From Oceanobacter sp045430275 (lineage in GTDB: Bacteria > Pseudomonadota > Gammaproteobacteria > Pseudomonadales > Oceanobacteraceae), in NCBI GenBank assembly GCA_045430275.1, contig JAILXU010000001.1, positions 248,001-312,000 on the forward strand: a stretch of DNA of 64,000 bases, in the 5' to 3' direction. The position numbers and the translations under genes are program-made. Positions 41,748 through 50,310 of the stretch are shown one piece after another. Position 1 is the stretch's first letter. Each line of letters opens with the position of its first letter. The notes beneath the pieces are model-generated. The model saw nothing but the letters and a program-made list of their open reading frames with translations, made no database searches and had not been told where the DNA came from.

Positions 41748-42977
41748 TCACAGCAGAAACATTTTGGCTTTTTCCAAGCCTTTGAACAGTGCGTCCACTT
41801 CGTCCAGCGTATTGTAGATCGACATGGACGCGCGAACCGTGCCAGGCACGTCGAATCTGGCCATCAGCGGCATGGTGCAGTGGTGGCCGGTGCGAACGGC
41901 AATGCCTTGCTGATCGAGCAGGGTGCCGACATCCGCCGGGTGCGCGCCTTCCAGCAGGAAGCTGAATACCGAGGCTTTTTTCGGGGCTTCGCCAATGATG
42001 CGAATGCCACCCAGCTCAGCCGCCAACTGATGCGCGTGCTGAATCAGTGATTCTTCGTGTTTGATCAGCAGTTTTCGATCCAGTCCACGGATGTAGTCGA
42101 TGGCCGTTGCCAGGCCAATGGCTCCGGCAATGTTCGGGGTACCGGCTTCAAACTTGTACGGCAGGGCATTGTAGGTGGTGCCATCGAAGGAGCAGTGCTC
42201 GATCATTTCGCCACCACCCTGGTACGGAGGCATCTCGTTGAGCAATTCTTCCTTGCCGTATAGCACACCCATACCGGTTGGGCCGAACAGTTTGTGGGAA
42301 GAAAAGACGTAGAAATCCACGTCCAGTTGCAGCACATCGACATCGAAGTGGGCGACGGCCTGAGCGCCATCGACCAGTACCACTGACTCGTTGATGCGCG
42401 CCATGCGCACGATGTCCGGGATCGGGTTGACGGTGCCCAGTGCGTTGGAAACATGAGTCACGGCAATCAGTTTGACGCGAGGCTCCATCAGCTCGGCAAA
42501 GCCGTTGAGATCCAGCTCGCCGTTATCCAGTACCGGAATCACCACCAGCTCAGCGCCGGTTTGTTCGCACAGCATCTGCCACGGCACGATGTTGGAGTGA
42601 TGCTCCATGCCGCTGACCAGAATGCGATCACCTTTGGACAGGTTCTTGCGGCCCCAGGTTGCAGCGACGAGATTGATGCTCTCGGTGGTACCACGTGTCC
42701 AGACGATTTCTTCTGGTTTGATCGCGCCGATAAACTCCTGCACGGTGCGGCGAGCGTTTTCAAATTGCTCGGTCGCCAGGTCGCTCAGCTTGTGAGCGCC
42801 CCGATGCACGTTGGAATTAACGGTGCGGTAGAACTCGGCCTCGGCCTCGATCACCGCATTCGGCTTGTGCGTGGTTGCGCCGTTGTCGAGGTAGATCAGC
42901 GGCTTGCCATTGACTTCCTGATGCAAGGCCGGGAAGTCGTTACGAATTTGCTGAATGTAGTCGGCTGTTGTGGTCAT
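41748..42977 (-). CDS. sufS: cysteine desulfurase SufS
   Basis: A 409-aa PLP enzyme that takes sulfur from cysteine for Fe-S assembly. The PLP Lys is in YVFSSHKLFGPTGMG, the active Cys in IAVRTGHHCTMPL and the N-terminus has IRNDFPALHQEVNGKPLIYLDNGATTHKP (read in parts). Its ATG overlaps the sufD stop codon by four bases (ATGA), showing translational coupling. Such group II desulfurases need an activator (SufE or SufU), which is not encoded in this window. Confidence 0.95.
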   Translation of the reverse strand: MTTTADYIQQIRNDFPALHQEVNGKPLIYLDNGATTHKPNAVIEAEAEFYRTVNSNVHRGAHKLSDLATEQFENARRTVQEFIGAIKPEEIVWTRGTTESINLVAATWGRKNLSKGDRILVSGMEHHSNIVPWQMLCEQTGAELVVIPVLDNGELDLNGFAELMEPRVKLIAVTHVSNALGTVNPIPDIVRMARINESVVLVDGAQAVAHFDVDVLQLDVDFYVFSSHKLFGPTGMGVLYGKEELLNEMPPYQGGGEMIEHCSFDGTTYNALPYKFEAGTPNIAGAIGLATAIDYIRGLDRKLLIKHEESLIQHAHQLAAELGGIRIIGEAPKKASVFSFLLEGAHPADVGTLLDQQGIAVRTGHHCTMPLMARFDVPGTVRASMSIYNTLDEVDALFKGLEKAKMFLL

Positions 42978-44368
42978 AACACGCTCTCTACCAGATCTTC
43001 ATCGAAGGATTGTTCACGACCAAAACGCTTGGCCAGAATCGGGCGCAACCAGTGGCCAATGGCTTTGTCTGGCATTGCGTCGAGCAGTTCGTTGATAAAG
43101 CCAAAGCTCAGCATCACCTGTGCCTCGTCTTCGCTGATGCCACGACTTTGCAGATAGAAGCGTGCCTTGTCATCGAGCTGCGCGACAGTCGCACCGTGGG
43201 CACATTTGACGTCGTCGGCGTAGATTTCCAGCTCAGGCTTGGTGTTGATCTCGGCTTTATTGGTAAGCAGCAGGTTCTTGTTGCTCAGCTCAGCCAGTGT
43301 CTTCTGGGCATCCTTGTGAATATGAATGCGGCCATTAAAGACGGCCTTGGCCTGATCGTTGATGATGCCACGGAAAATTTCGTTGCTGGTGCAATGGGCT
43401 GCGGCGTGTTCGATGCAGGTGTGGAAGTCCACCAGTTGCTTGCCCTGAGGCACGTACACGCCGTTGATGTCGCTGTGGGAACCGCCAACACTGTGATGAA
43501 CGACGATGTCATTACGGGTTAGCTGGCTACCCAGCGCCAGATGAAACGCTTGATAGTTGGCATCGCGCTTGAGGTTGACCCAGACGCTACCAATGTGAGC
43601 GGCATCATTGTGCATCAGTTGCAGGCGATAGTGAATCAGACGGGCATTGTCGCCCACGACCACTTCGGTCATGGCGTTGGTGAAGCTGGTATCACTGCTG
43701 TTGTCGCTGTTACTGCCATTGCCACTTTCGCCATCCAGCGAAGCATAGTGCTCAACCAGTTCCAGCTCGGCACCGGTTTCCAGCATCACCAGAACCCGGC
43801 TGTTGACGGTAAAACCGGCGTCGGCTTCAGTGTTCAGGTAGCAAAGCTGCAGTGGCTTGTCGAGGCGGTTGTTGCGCTTGATCTCGATCAGCACACCGTC
43901 TTGCAGCACCGCGTTGTTGAGCTGGTTAAACAGATGGCTCGGGTCGATGTCACCGGCCACGGTTTTGCCCAGTGATTTACCCAGATACTCTTTCGCCAGT
44001 GCTTGCTGTTCTGTGCTGGCCTGAGACAACAGAGTGACCTGTTCCAGAGCCAGTGCGTCGGACAGCTCGGTATTCACCTGGCCGTTCACCAGCACCAGTT
44101 GATAGCCGTCGAAGTGCGGAATATTGGCTGCGGCGCGAATCGCTTCGGTGCTGGCAGTCGCCACGGGCGCGGCTGCTGCGCGTGGGTTGTCGGCCAGTGT
44201 TTTCAGCGAGCAGTATTTGAAGGCTTCGGTTTTTCGCGTCGGCCATGGCGCTTGTTCAAAGGCTTCACGGCCAGCGCTGTTCAGATCGCCAAGCCAACCT
44301 TGAGTCGATTCAGCCAGAGCATTCAACTGAGCTTGCTGGAATTTGGACATGGTGTGAGTTTCGCTCAT
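42974..44368 (-). CDS. sufD: SufD scaffold component
   Basis: A 464-aa SufD. The C-terminal half has the SufB/D beta-helix core: HYRLQLMHNDAAHIGSVWV, VHHSVGGSHSDINGVYVP, DFHTCIEHAAAHCTSNEIFRG and DDVKCAHGATVAQLDDKARFYL (each read in parts), with conserved His and Cys. ATG 44368 lies one base after the sufC stop (TGATATG) with GGAGCG before it; the open frame extends into sufC but that part is not real. It forms the SufBC2D complex with sufB and sufC. Confidence 0.93.
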   Translation of the reverse strand: MSETHTMSKFQQAQLNALAESTQGWLGDLNSAGREAFEQAPWPTRKTEAFKYCSLKTLADNPRAAAAPVATASTEAIRAAANIPHFDGYQLVLVNGQVNTELSDALALEQVTLLSQASTEQQALAKEYLGKSLGKTVAGDIDPSHLFNQLNNAVLQDGVLIEIKRNNRLDKPLQLCYLNTEADAGFTVNSRVLVMLETGAELELVEHYASLDGESGNGSNSDNSSDTSFTNAMTEVVVGDNARLIHYRLQLMHNDAAHIGSVWVNLKRDANYQAFHLALGSQLTRNDIVVHHSVGGSHSDINGVYVPQGKQLVDFHTCIEHAAAHCTSNEIFRGIINDQAKAVFNGRIHIHKDAQKTLAELSNKNLLLTNKAEINTKPELEIYADDVKCAHGATVAQLDDKARFYLQSRGISEDEAQVMLSFGFINELLDAMPDKAIGHWLRPILAKRFGREQSFDEDLVESVL

Positions 44369-44369
44369 A

Positions 44370-45125
44370 TCACTGCGCTCCAGTGGTGGTGTCCAGCCAG
44401 CTATAGCCTTTTTCTTCCAGCTCCAGCGCCAGTTCCTTGCCGCCGGATTTGACGATTTTGCCGTCAGCCAGTACGTGTACGTAGTCGGGGACGATGTAAT
44501 CAAGCAGGCGCTGATAGTGAGTCACAACGATAAAAGAACGGTTGGGATCGCGCATGGCGTTGACGCCATTGGCGACGACTTGCAGCGCGTCGATGTCGAG
44601 ACCGGAGTCGGTTTCATCGAGAATGCACAGGGACGGCTCCAGCAGCATCATTTGCATCAGTTCGTTGCGCTTTTTCTCACCGCCGGAGAAACCTTCGTTG
44701 ACGCCACGCTTGAGGAAGCTTTGATCCAGATTGACGGCCTTGCACTTTTCACGTGCGAGCTTCAGGAATTGCACGGAATCCAGTGCGTCTTTGCCTTGAT
44801 GTTCACGCACGGCATCCACGGACGCCTTGAGGAATTCGAGGTTGGAAACGCCCGGAATTTCAACCGGGTACTGGAACGCCAGGAACAGACCTTCGCGGGC
44901 GCGTTCTTCGGCTTCCATATCCAGAATATCTTTGCCGTTCAGGGTCGCGCTGCCACCCGTCACTTCGTAACCGTCACGACCGGCCAGTACGTTGCCCAAG
45001 GTGCTTTTACCGGCACCATTTGGGCCCATGATGGCGTGTACTTCGCCGGGTTTGATGTCCAGGCTCAGGCCTTTGAGGATGTTTTTTTCTTCGACGTTGG
45101 CTTGCAGGTTTTGGATGCTAATCAT
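44370..45125 (-). CDS. sufC: SufC ATPase
   Basis: A 251-aa ABC-type ATPase of the Fe-S assembly complex. Walker A is GPNGAGKST, the signature region FSGGEKKRNELMQMM, Walker B CILDETDSGLD and the H loop VTHYQRLLDY. These match SufC closely. It lies between sufB and sufD; the 115-bp gap to sufB holds a pair of inverted REP-like palindromes. Confidence 0.95.
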   Translation of the reverse strand: MISIQNLQANVEEKNILKGLSLDIKPGEVHAIMGPNGAGKSTLGNVLAGRDGYEVTGGSATLNGKDILDMEAEERAREGLFLAFQYPVEIPGVSNLEFLKASVDAVREHQGKDALDSVQFLKLAREKCKAVNLDQSFLKRGVNEGFSGGEKKRNELMQMMLLEPSLCILDETDSGLDIDALQVVANGVNAMRDPNRSFIVVTHYQRLLDYIVPDYVHVLADGKIVKSGGKELALELEEKGYSWLDTTTGAQ

Positions 45126-45150
45126 GGTTGTGTTTGCCTTTTAATCTTTT

Positions 45151-45218
45151 CTCGTTCCCACGCTCCTGCGCGGGAATGTAAATTCGGTGATGGTTCCCAC
45201 GCAGGAGCGTGGGAACCA
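45151..45218. repeat. paired REP-type palindromes in the suf operon
   Basis: Two hairpin units in opposite orientation: TTCCC-A-CGC/GCG-c-GGGAA at 45155-45176 (loop TCCT) and TTCCCACGC/GCGTGGGAA at 45194-45215 (loop AGGA). The outer arms 45154-45170 and 45200-45216 are exact complements over 17 bp. The GCGTGGGAA core matches a widespread bacterial REP family; in mRNA the pair would fold strongly between sufB and sufC. Confidence 0.85.
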
Positions 45219-45240
45219 GAATCAAGGTCTGATGATTGGC

Positions 45241-46695
45241 TTAGCCGACGGAACCTTCCAGTGAGATTTCCAACAGCTTTCCGGCTTCAACCGCGAATTC
45301 CATCGGCAGCTCTTTAAACACCTCTTTACAGAAACCGTTGACGATCATGGAAACGGCTTTTTCGGTATCGATACCACGCTGGCGACACAAGAATAACTGG
45401 TCGTCGCTGACGGTAGAGGTCGTTGCCTCGTGTTCTACCACGGCAGACGGGTGCTTGCTTTCGATGTACGGGAAAGTGTGCGCGCCGCACTGATCGCCGA
45501 TCAGCAGTGAATCGCACTGGGTGTAGTTACGTGCGCCTTCAGCATTCGGATTCATGCGCACCAGGCCACGATAGGCGTTCTGACTTTTGCCTGCCGAGAT
45601 GCCCTTGGAGATGATGGTGGACTTGGTGTTTTTGCCCAGATGAATCATCTTGGTGCCAGTGTCGGCTTGCTGGAAGTTGTTGGTCAGCGCAACGGAGTAG
45701 AATTCGCCGACGGAGTTGTCGCCTTTCAGGATACAGCTTGGGTATTTCCAGGTGACGGCGGAACCGGTTTCAACCTGAGTCCAGCTAACCTTGGCGTTGG
45801 TGTGAGCGACGGCACGTTTGGTGACGAAGTTGTAGATGCCACCTTTGCCTTCTTCATCGCCTGGATACCAGTTCTGAACGGTGCTGTATTTGATTTCGGC
45901 GTCATCAAGCACAATCAGTTCGACCACGGCGGCATGAAGCTGATTCTCATCGCGCATGGGCGCGGTGCAACCTTCCAGATAGGAAACGTGGGAGCCTTCG
46001 TCGGCAATGATCAGGGTACGTTCAAACTGGCCGGTTTTGGCTTCGTTGATTCGGAAGTAGGTGGACAGCTCCATCGGGCAGCGAACGCCCTTGGGAATGT
46101 ACACAAAGGAACCGTCAGAGAAGACGGCAGAGTTCAGCGCTGAGTAGAAGTTATCGCGCTGGGGAACCACCGTGCCGAGGTACTTTTTCACCAGCTCCGG
46201 GTGTTCGTGAACGGCTTCAGAAATCGGCATGAAAATAACACCCGCTTCGGCCAGTTTCTCGCGGAAGGTGGTAGCAACAGAGACCGAGTCGAAAACGGCG
46301 TCAACGGCGATACCGGCCAGCGCCATTTGCTCGTGCAGTGGAATGCCGAGCTTGTCGTAGGTTTCCAGTAATTTGGGATCGACTTCGTCAAGACTTTTGG
46401 GGCCGTCGGCCATGCTCTTGGGAGCGGAGTAATAGGACAGCGCCTGAAAATCGGGCTTTTCATAGTCCACGTGTGCCCAATCGGGTTCTTCCATTTCCTG
46501 CCACGCCGCGAACGCTTTCAGACGCCAGTCGGTCATCCACTCTGGCTCGCCTTTTTTGGCCGAAATAAAACGGATAACGTCTTCATTCAGGCCGGGTTCG
46601 ATGGTGTCAGATTCGATATCACTGACGAATCCTGCGGCATATTCCTTGCGAATTTGCTCATGGATTTCGTCGTTGCTGGTCACGGCATCGGTCAT
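45241..46695 (-). CDS. sufB: SufB scaffold component
   Basis: A 484-aa SufB, first gene of the operon. Motifs include EPEWMTDWRLKAFAAWQEM, YFRINEAKTGQFERTLIIAD (in parts), SYLEGCTAPMRDENQLHAAV and the C-terminal HEATTSTVSDDQLFLCRQRG with the conserved Cys used in cluster formation. ATG 46695 gives the family's usual N-terminus; 36 further codons upstream are open but unlike SufB. The promoter region to the divergent Rrf2 regulator contains two overlapping palindromes. Confidence 0.95.
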   Translation of the reverse strand: MTDAVTSNDEIHEQIRKEYAAGFVSDIESDTIEPGLNEDVIRFISAKKGEPEWMTDWRLKAFAAWQEMEEPDWAHVDYEKPDFQALSYYSAPKSMADGPKSLDEVDPKLLETYDKLGIPLHEQMALAGIAVDAVFDSVSVATTFREKLAEAGVIFMPISEAVHEHPELVKKYLGTVVPQRDNFYSALNSAVFSDGSFVYIPKGVRCPMELSTYFRINEAKTGQFERTLIIADEGSHVSYLEGCTAPMRDENQLHAAVVELIVLDDAEIKYSTVQNWYPGDEEGKGGIYNFVTKRAVAHTNAKVSWTQVETGSAVTWKYPSCILKGDNSVGEFYSVALTNNFQQADTGTKMIHLGKNTKSTIISKGISAGKSQNAYRGLVRMNPNAEGARNYTQCDSLLIGDQCGAHTFPYIESKHPSAVVEHEATTSTVSDDQLFLCRQRGIDTEKAVSMIVNGFCKEVFKELPMEFAVEAGKLLEISLEGSVG

Positions 46696-46798
46696 GGGCG
46701 TGTTCTCATCAGGTCGGTTGGGGAGGCCGATTGACCGAAGAACGAGCGTCTTCGGTATTGAGCTGCTGGCCTCTTGTCTCAAATCGTTTTTAATCCCA

Positions 46799-46829
46799 AG
46801 CATTCTACTAGGGTAATGCTACGATTACC
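46799..46829. promoter_or_regulatory. overlapping palindromes in the sufB/regulator promoter
   Basis: AGCATT (46799-46804) and AATGCT (46815-46820) form one inverted repeat with a 10-bp spacer; GGTAAT (46812-46817) and ATTACC (46824-46829) form a second with a 6-bp spacer. They lie 104 bp upstream of sufB and about 60 bp before the regulator start, a natural place for Rrf2-type control of both. Confidence 0.5.
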
Positions 46830-46886
46830 AGAATCATCACCAGTTTGGTATGCTTTGCAAGTCGTCATAGAAAGAGTGGATGCCGC

Positions 46887-47351
46887 ATGAAAATCAGCAA
46901 AATGACCGATTATGGCATTCTGGTTCTGAATCATTTGTCGGATGTTGGAGGTGCGAAACAGTCAACGGATGACATTTCCAGGGCGTTATCGTTGTCGGTG
47001 CCAACGGTGCGCAAGGTGTTAAAAATTCTGGTGGACAGCGGGCTGGTGTCAGCTCGACGGGGGGCGCACGGTGGTTATCGTTTGAATCGCAGTCCGGGGC
47101 AAATTTCCCTGTTGCATATTGTTGAGGCCTTTGAAGGCACCTTGTATCTCACTGAATGCAGTTCGCAAGACGACGCGTGTGAGATTACCGACAGTTGTTC
47201 ACTCTCTGGCCATTGGGGCGGTATTAACCAGATTATCTCACGCTTGCTGGCGTCGATTTCGCTGGCGGATATTCGTGACCCTGAGTCGCTTGCACGCTTT
47301 ACCCAGAGCTGGCAAAACGGTGACCTTATTCCCCTTCTTGATCTGGGTTGA
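46887..47351 (+). CDS. Rrf2-family SUF regulator
   Basis: A 154-aa Rrf2/IscR-type regulator of the SUF-associated subgroup. The helix-turn-helix lies in STDDISRALSLSVPTVRKVLK, followed by the wing RRGAHGGYRLNR. Three Cys (91, 98 and 104) in CSSQDDACEITDSC can hold an Fe-S cluster, as in IscR, so the protein probably reports cluster status. It is divergent from sufB and almost certainly controls the operon. The start at 46887 follows the usual MKISKMTDYG beginning; the frame is open 14 codons upstream. Confidence 0.9.
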   Translation: MKISKMTDYGILVLNHLSDVGGAKQSTDDISRALSLSVPTVRKVLKILVDSGLVSARRGAHGGYRLNRSPGQISLLHIVEAFEGTLYLTECSSQDDACEITDSCSLSGHWGGINQIISRLLASISLADIRDPESLARFTQSWQNGDLIPLLDLG

Positions 47352-47443
47352 TCCTTTCTTTTCCCTCTGACGTTTTCTTCTAAAAAATCTGTCATCAAGT
47401 CAGTTTACACTCGCGGATTGTTTTGTTTCCGAGCCTGTTTGAT

Positions 47444-48640
47444 ATGCGTATTCTGGCGGTTGTTTGCTTTCTGTGTTCGGTTGTTGCCCCTTCAGCATCT
47501 GCTCTGGAGCTACAGGGCGCTGCGGTGTACCAGCGGCTGAATAATGACGTTTATATTGCGTCGATTCACAGCGGTAACAGCGATAGTCGAGCCTGGCTAA
47601 ATTCCCGTGCGCCTTTAACGCTGGAAATGCACATTCTGGCCGAGTCGCTGTCTCCCCGACGTTTTTCCCGTCTGTGGAATGAGGGCCTGGCGATTAACCT
47701 GAGCCAGCGGCAGATGAATGAACAGGTCGATGAGCTGACGCGCTTTATGTACGTGTTGAAAGACAATCTGGTGGAAGGGGATGAGGTTGCGATCAGTAAT
47801 GAGACCGGAGAAACCCGCGTCACGGTTAATGGTGTCGAGCTGTTGATGGTTGAGAAACCAGGCATGGTGCAGTCGTTGCTAAAAGCCTGGATTGGCAAGT
47901 ACCCAAGGTCTCAGCAGTTTAAAGAACGTCTGATCAATATGTCGGGTTCGGATCGTTCGGCGATGAAAAAACGTCTGATGGGTGCGCAATGGCAGCCTGA
48001 ACGTGTGGCTGTGATCGAATCCTGGAAAAAACCGAAAAAGAAAAAAGCCGCTCCAGTCAACACGGCAAAAGAGCCAGCACCAGTATCTGCCCCGGCTGTA
48101 GCCAGTACTGTGAGTGTCGCACCGTCTGTGGTTGTGTCAGAAGCCCCAGAGGCGACACTTCCAGAAACAACAACTCCAGAAACAACAACTCCAGAAGAAC
48201 CGACTCCAGAAACAATACAGCAGGAAGGCCCTTCTGCCGAAGAGCTGGAAGCGCAGCGTTTGGCTGCAGAAGCACAAGTCAGAGCGGCTGCAGAAGAAGC
48301 AGAACGAGAGCGACAGGAGCAGATGCGTCGCGTTGAGCAACAACTGGCTGAAAGTGCTTACTATCGCAATGTGCTGAGTGTCGCCAACGGCAATGTGAAA
48401 TACCCGCGCAGTGCCCTGAAGCGTCAGCTGCAAGGGGTAACACGCATTAATATGGTGCTGGATCGGGAAGGTAATCTGACCGCTGCACAGATCAGTGAAA
48501 CGTCCGAGCACCCGGCTCTGGATAAAGCCGCCCTGAAGGCAGCACAAAGCGCTGCACCGTATCCGCCTCTTCCGAAAGTTCTGGATGGCAATGAATTAGA
48601 ATTTGATGTTCCGTTCCGTTTTGTGATGCGCGTTCGATAA
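47444..48640 (+). CDS. periplasmic protein with chalcone-isomerase-like domain fused to TonB C-terminus
   Basis: A 398-aa exported protein. A signal peptide (MRILAVVCFLCSVVAPSASA) leads to a domain of about 150 residues (LEMHILAESLSPRRFSRLWNEG ... VQSLLKAWIGKYPRS) resembling bacterial chalcone-isomerase-like proteins. Then follow a Pro/Glu/Thr/Ala linker with PETTTPETTTPEEPTPE, a Glu/Arg/Gln-rich helix (about 265-310) and a TonB C-terminal domain (YPRSALKRQLQGVTRINMVLDREG ... LDKAALKAAQSAAPYPPLP). Unlike classic TonB, no separate membrane anchor is seen apart from the signal sequence. A related single-domain gene follows 95 bp later. Confidence 0.75.
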   Translation: MRILAVVCFLCSVVAPSASALELQGAAVYQRLNNDVYIASIHSGNSDSRAWLNSRAPLTLEMHILAESLSPRRFSRLWNEGLAINLSQRQMNEQVDELTRFMYVLKDNLVEGDEVAISNETGETRVTVNGVELLMVEKPGMVQSLLKAWIGKYPRSQQFKERLINMSGSDRSAMKKRLMGAQWQPERVAVIESWKKPKKKKAAPVNTAKEPAPVSAPAVASTVSVAPSVVVSEAPEATLPETTTPETTTPEEPTPETIQQEGPSAEELEAQRLAAEAQVRAAAEEAERERQEQMRRVEQQLAESAYYRNVLSVANGNVKYPRSALKRQLQGVTRINMVLDREGNLTAAQISETSEHPALDKAALKAAQSAAPYPPLPKVLDGNELEFDVPFRFVMRVR

Positions 48641-48735
48641 CTTTCTGTCTCGTTGAGTAGACTGAAACAGTCGTTTGACAATTCGACATCGACATCACGG
48701 AATTTTTGGTATTGGACGATACCAGGGGCTGTACC

Positions 48736-49347
48736 ATGAAACATATCATCACCTTATTAATTTGCTTGATCGCTGTGAATAGTTACGCAGCCAGCGCACC
48801 GCGTGTTGGTGAGTTTGAAGTACTTGGCAAAACCTGGTTCCTGGTTGGTCTGACCAACTCTGATGATATTGCTGGTGGTTTGGGTGTGCGCAATGGCACT
48901 CGCCTTGAAATGAAAGTTGTTACTGACAAAATTTCCCCTCGCCGTTTCCGCCAGATGTGGCTGGACGCCATGGCCGTTGCACAAGGTGAGGCCACTTGGG
49001 CCACCTACGCACACGAACTGGATACTTTCTTTCATCTGGTAAAAGCTCCCCTGAAAAAAGGCGATATTGTTGGTTTTGAGCGTACTGAAGCCGGTGTTTC
49101 TGTGATGATCAACCACTACGAGCACGCCAACTTGGCGCACGGTTTCTTGGAAATGATGGTGCAGTCACTGACTGCTCGCATCGCTCCGATTCCGGGTGTC
49201 AAGCAAGGTCTGCTGGGTGAATTCAGCGCTGATAAACAGAAGCAACTGGGCAAAGCGTTTCGTCAGGAAGACATTTCCTTGCAACGTATCAGCGAAACTT
49301 CCCGCTGGTTGCGCTTCCCATCCAAAACCCAGTTCTCTCAACTCTGA
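48736..49347 (+). CDS. exported chalcone-isomerase-like protein
   Basis: A 203-aa exported protein (signal peptide MKHIITLLICLIAVNSYA) related to the N-terminal domain of the preceding gene: both have LEM-x-(V/I)-x-x-(D/E)-x-(I/L)-SPRRF and the VQSL...I end. Shared motifs suggest a duplication. The fold is probably that of bacterial chalcone-isomerase-like proteins, often fatty-acid-binding rather than catalytic. The start at ATG 48736 has AGGGG upstream. A clear terminator follows. Role unknown. Confidence 0.68.
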   Translation: MKHIITLLICLIAVNSYAASAPRVGEFEVLGKTWFLVGLTNSDDIAGGLGVRNGTRLEMKVVTDKISPRRFRQMWLDAMAVAQGEATWATYAHELDTFFHLVKAPLKKGDIVGFERTEAGVSVMINHYEHANLAHGFLEMMVQSLTARIAPIPGVKQGLLGEFSADKQKQLGKAFRQEDISLQRISETSRWLRFPSKTQFSQL

Positions 49348-49359
49348 TCTCTTCGCTAT

Positions 49360-49391
49360 ACTCCGGGCATTTCCCGGAGTTCGTTGTTTTT
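49360..49391 (+). terminator. Rho-independent terminator
   Basis: An 8-bp perfect stem (ACTCCGGG at 49360-49367, CCCGGAGT at 49373-49380) with a 5-nt loop is followed by TCGTTGTTTTT. It ends the chalcone-isomerase-like gene 12 bp after its stop. Confidence 0.85.
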
Positions 49392-49438
49392 CCTTCCTCT
49401 GACGCACTCCCTTCTCGATTCAAATAAAGGGGCTGTGC

Positions 49439-50248
49439 GTGAATAAAGATTATCTGGATCGCTTCGGTGGCATTGGACGCTTGTATGGCGTTGAAGGCCT
49501 TGAACGGCTGTATCAGGCCAGGGTGTGTGTCATTGGCATTGGCGGTGTGGGTTCCTGGGCGGCAGAAGCACTGGCTCGTTCTGGTGTTGGCTCGATTACG
49601 CTGATTGATCTGGATGATATCTGTGTCACTAATACCAATCGGCAGATTCATGCACTTAAGCACACAGTTGGCCAACTCAAGGTCGAAGCGGTCGCGCAGC
49701 GGCTGTTGGAGATTAATCCGGACTGCAATGTGAACGCCGTGGTGGATTTTCTCACAGCCAGCAATATGCGTGACTTACTCGGCCCGTCTGATGAGCACAC
49801 AGGCTACGATTATGTGGTGGATTGCATCGACAGCGTGAAGAACAAGGCTGCCCTTATTGCTCACTGCAAGCGTAACAAGATTCGCATTGTGACCACCGGA
49901 GCGGCTGGTGGTCAGAGTGATCCAACCCAGATCCAGATTGGTGATCTGAACAAAACCTTCAATGATCCGCTGGCGCGCAAAGTGCGTTCCTTGCTGCGTC
50001 GTGAGTACGGTTTCTCGCGCAATGCCAGTCGTAATTATTCGGTGCCCTGTGTGTTTTCAACCGAGCAATTGAGCTATCCGCAAAGTGACGGCAGTGTGTG
50101 TCAGACCAAGTCTTTTGCGGGCGATAGTACGCGTTTGGATTGTGCATCGGGATTTGGCGCTGCGACCATGGTGACGGGCACGTTCGGTTTTGTCGCTGCT
50201 TCACGCGTGGTCAAACGTATTGCTGAAGGGGCGGGTAAGAAGAGCTGA
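49439..50248 (+). CDS. tcdA: tRNA threonylcarbamoyladenosine dehydratase TcdA
   Basis: A 269-aa E1/ThiF-like enzyme that cyclises the t6A base at position 37 of tRNAs (TcdA, formerly CsdL). The ATP-binding GIGGVGSWAAEALARSGVG, the LIDLDDICVTNTNRQIHAL region and DCIDSVKNKAALI are typical. The start is GTG at 49439 with AAGGGG eight bases upstream. In E. coli this gene sits with the csdA/csdE sulfur system; here it is next to trpB2, with sufS about 6.5 kb away. Confidence 0.92.
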   Translation: MNKDYLDRFGGIGRLYGVEGLERLYQARVCVIGIGGVGSWAAEALARSGVGSITLIDLDDICVTNTNRQIHALKHTVGQLKVEAVAQRLLEINPDCNVNAVVDFLTASNMRDLLGPSDEHTGYDYVVDCIDSVKNKAALIAHCKRNKIRIVTTGAAGGQSDPTQIQIGDLNKTFNDPLARKVRSLLRREYGFSRNASRNYSVPCVFSTEQLSYPQSDGSVCQTKSFAGDSTRLDCASGFGAATMVTGTFGFVAASRVVKRIAEGAGKKS

Positions 50249-50264
50249 TCCTGAGTTGTTAAAC

Positions 50265-50303
50265 CACGCCAGCCACCACCACAGAGTGTTGGCTGCTGGC
50301 GTG
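50265..50303. terminator. stem-loop between convergent tcdA and trpB2
   Basis: CACGCCAGC (50265-50273) and GCTGGCGTG (50295-50303) form a perfect 9-bp stem around a 21-nt loop, between two converging genes. No T run follows, so function is inferred from position. Confidence 0.6.
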
Positions 50304-50310
50304 TGTCAGA

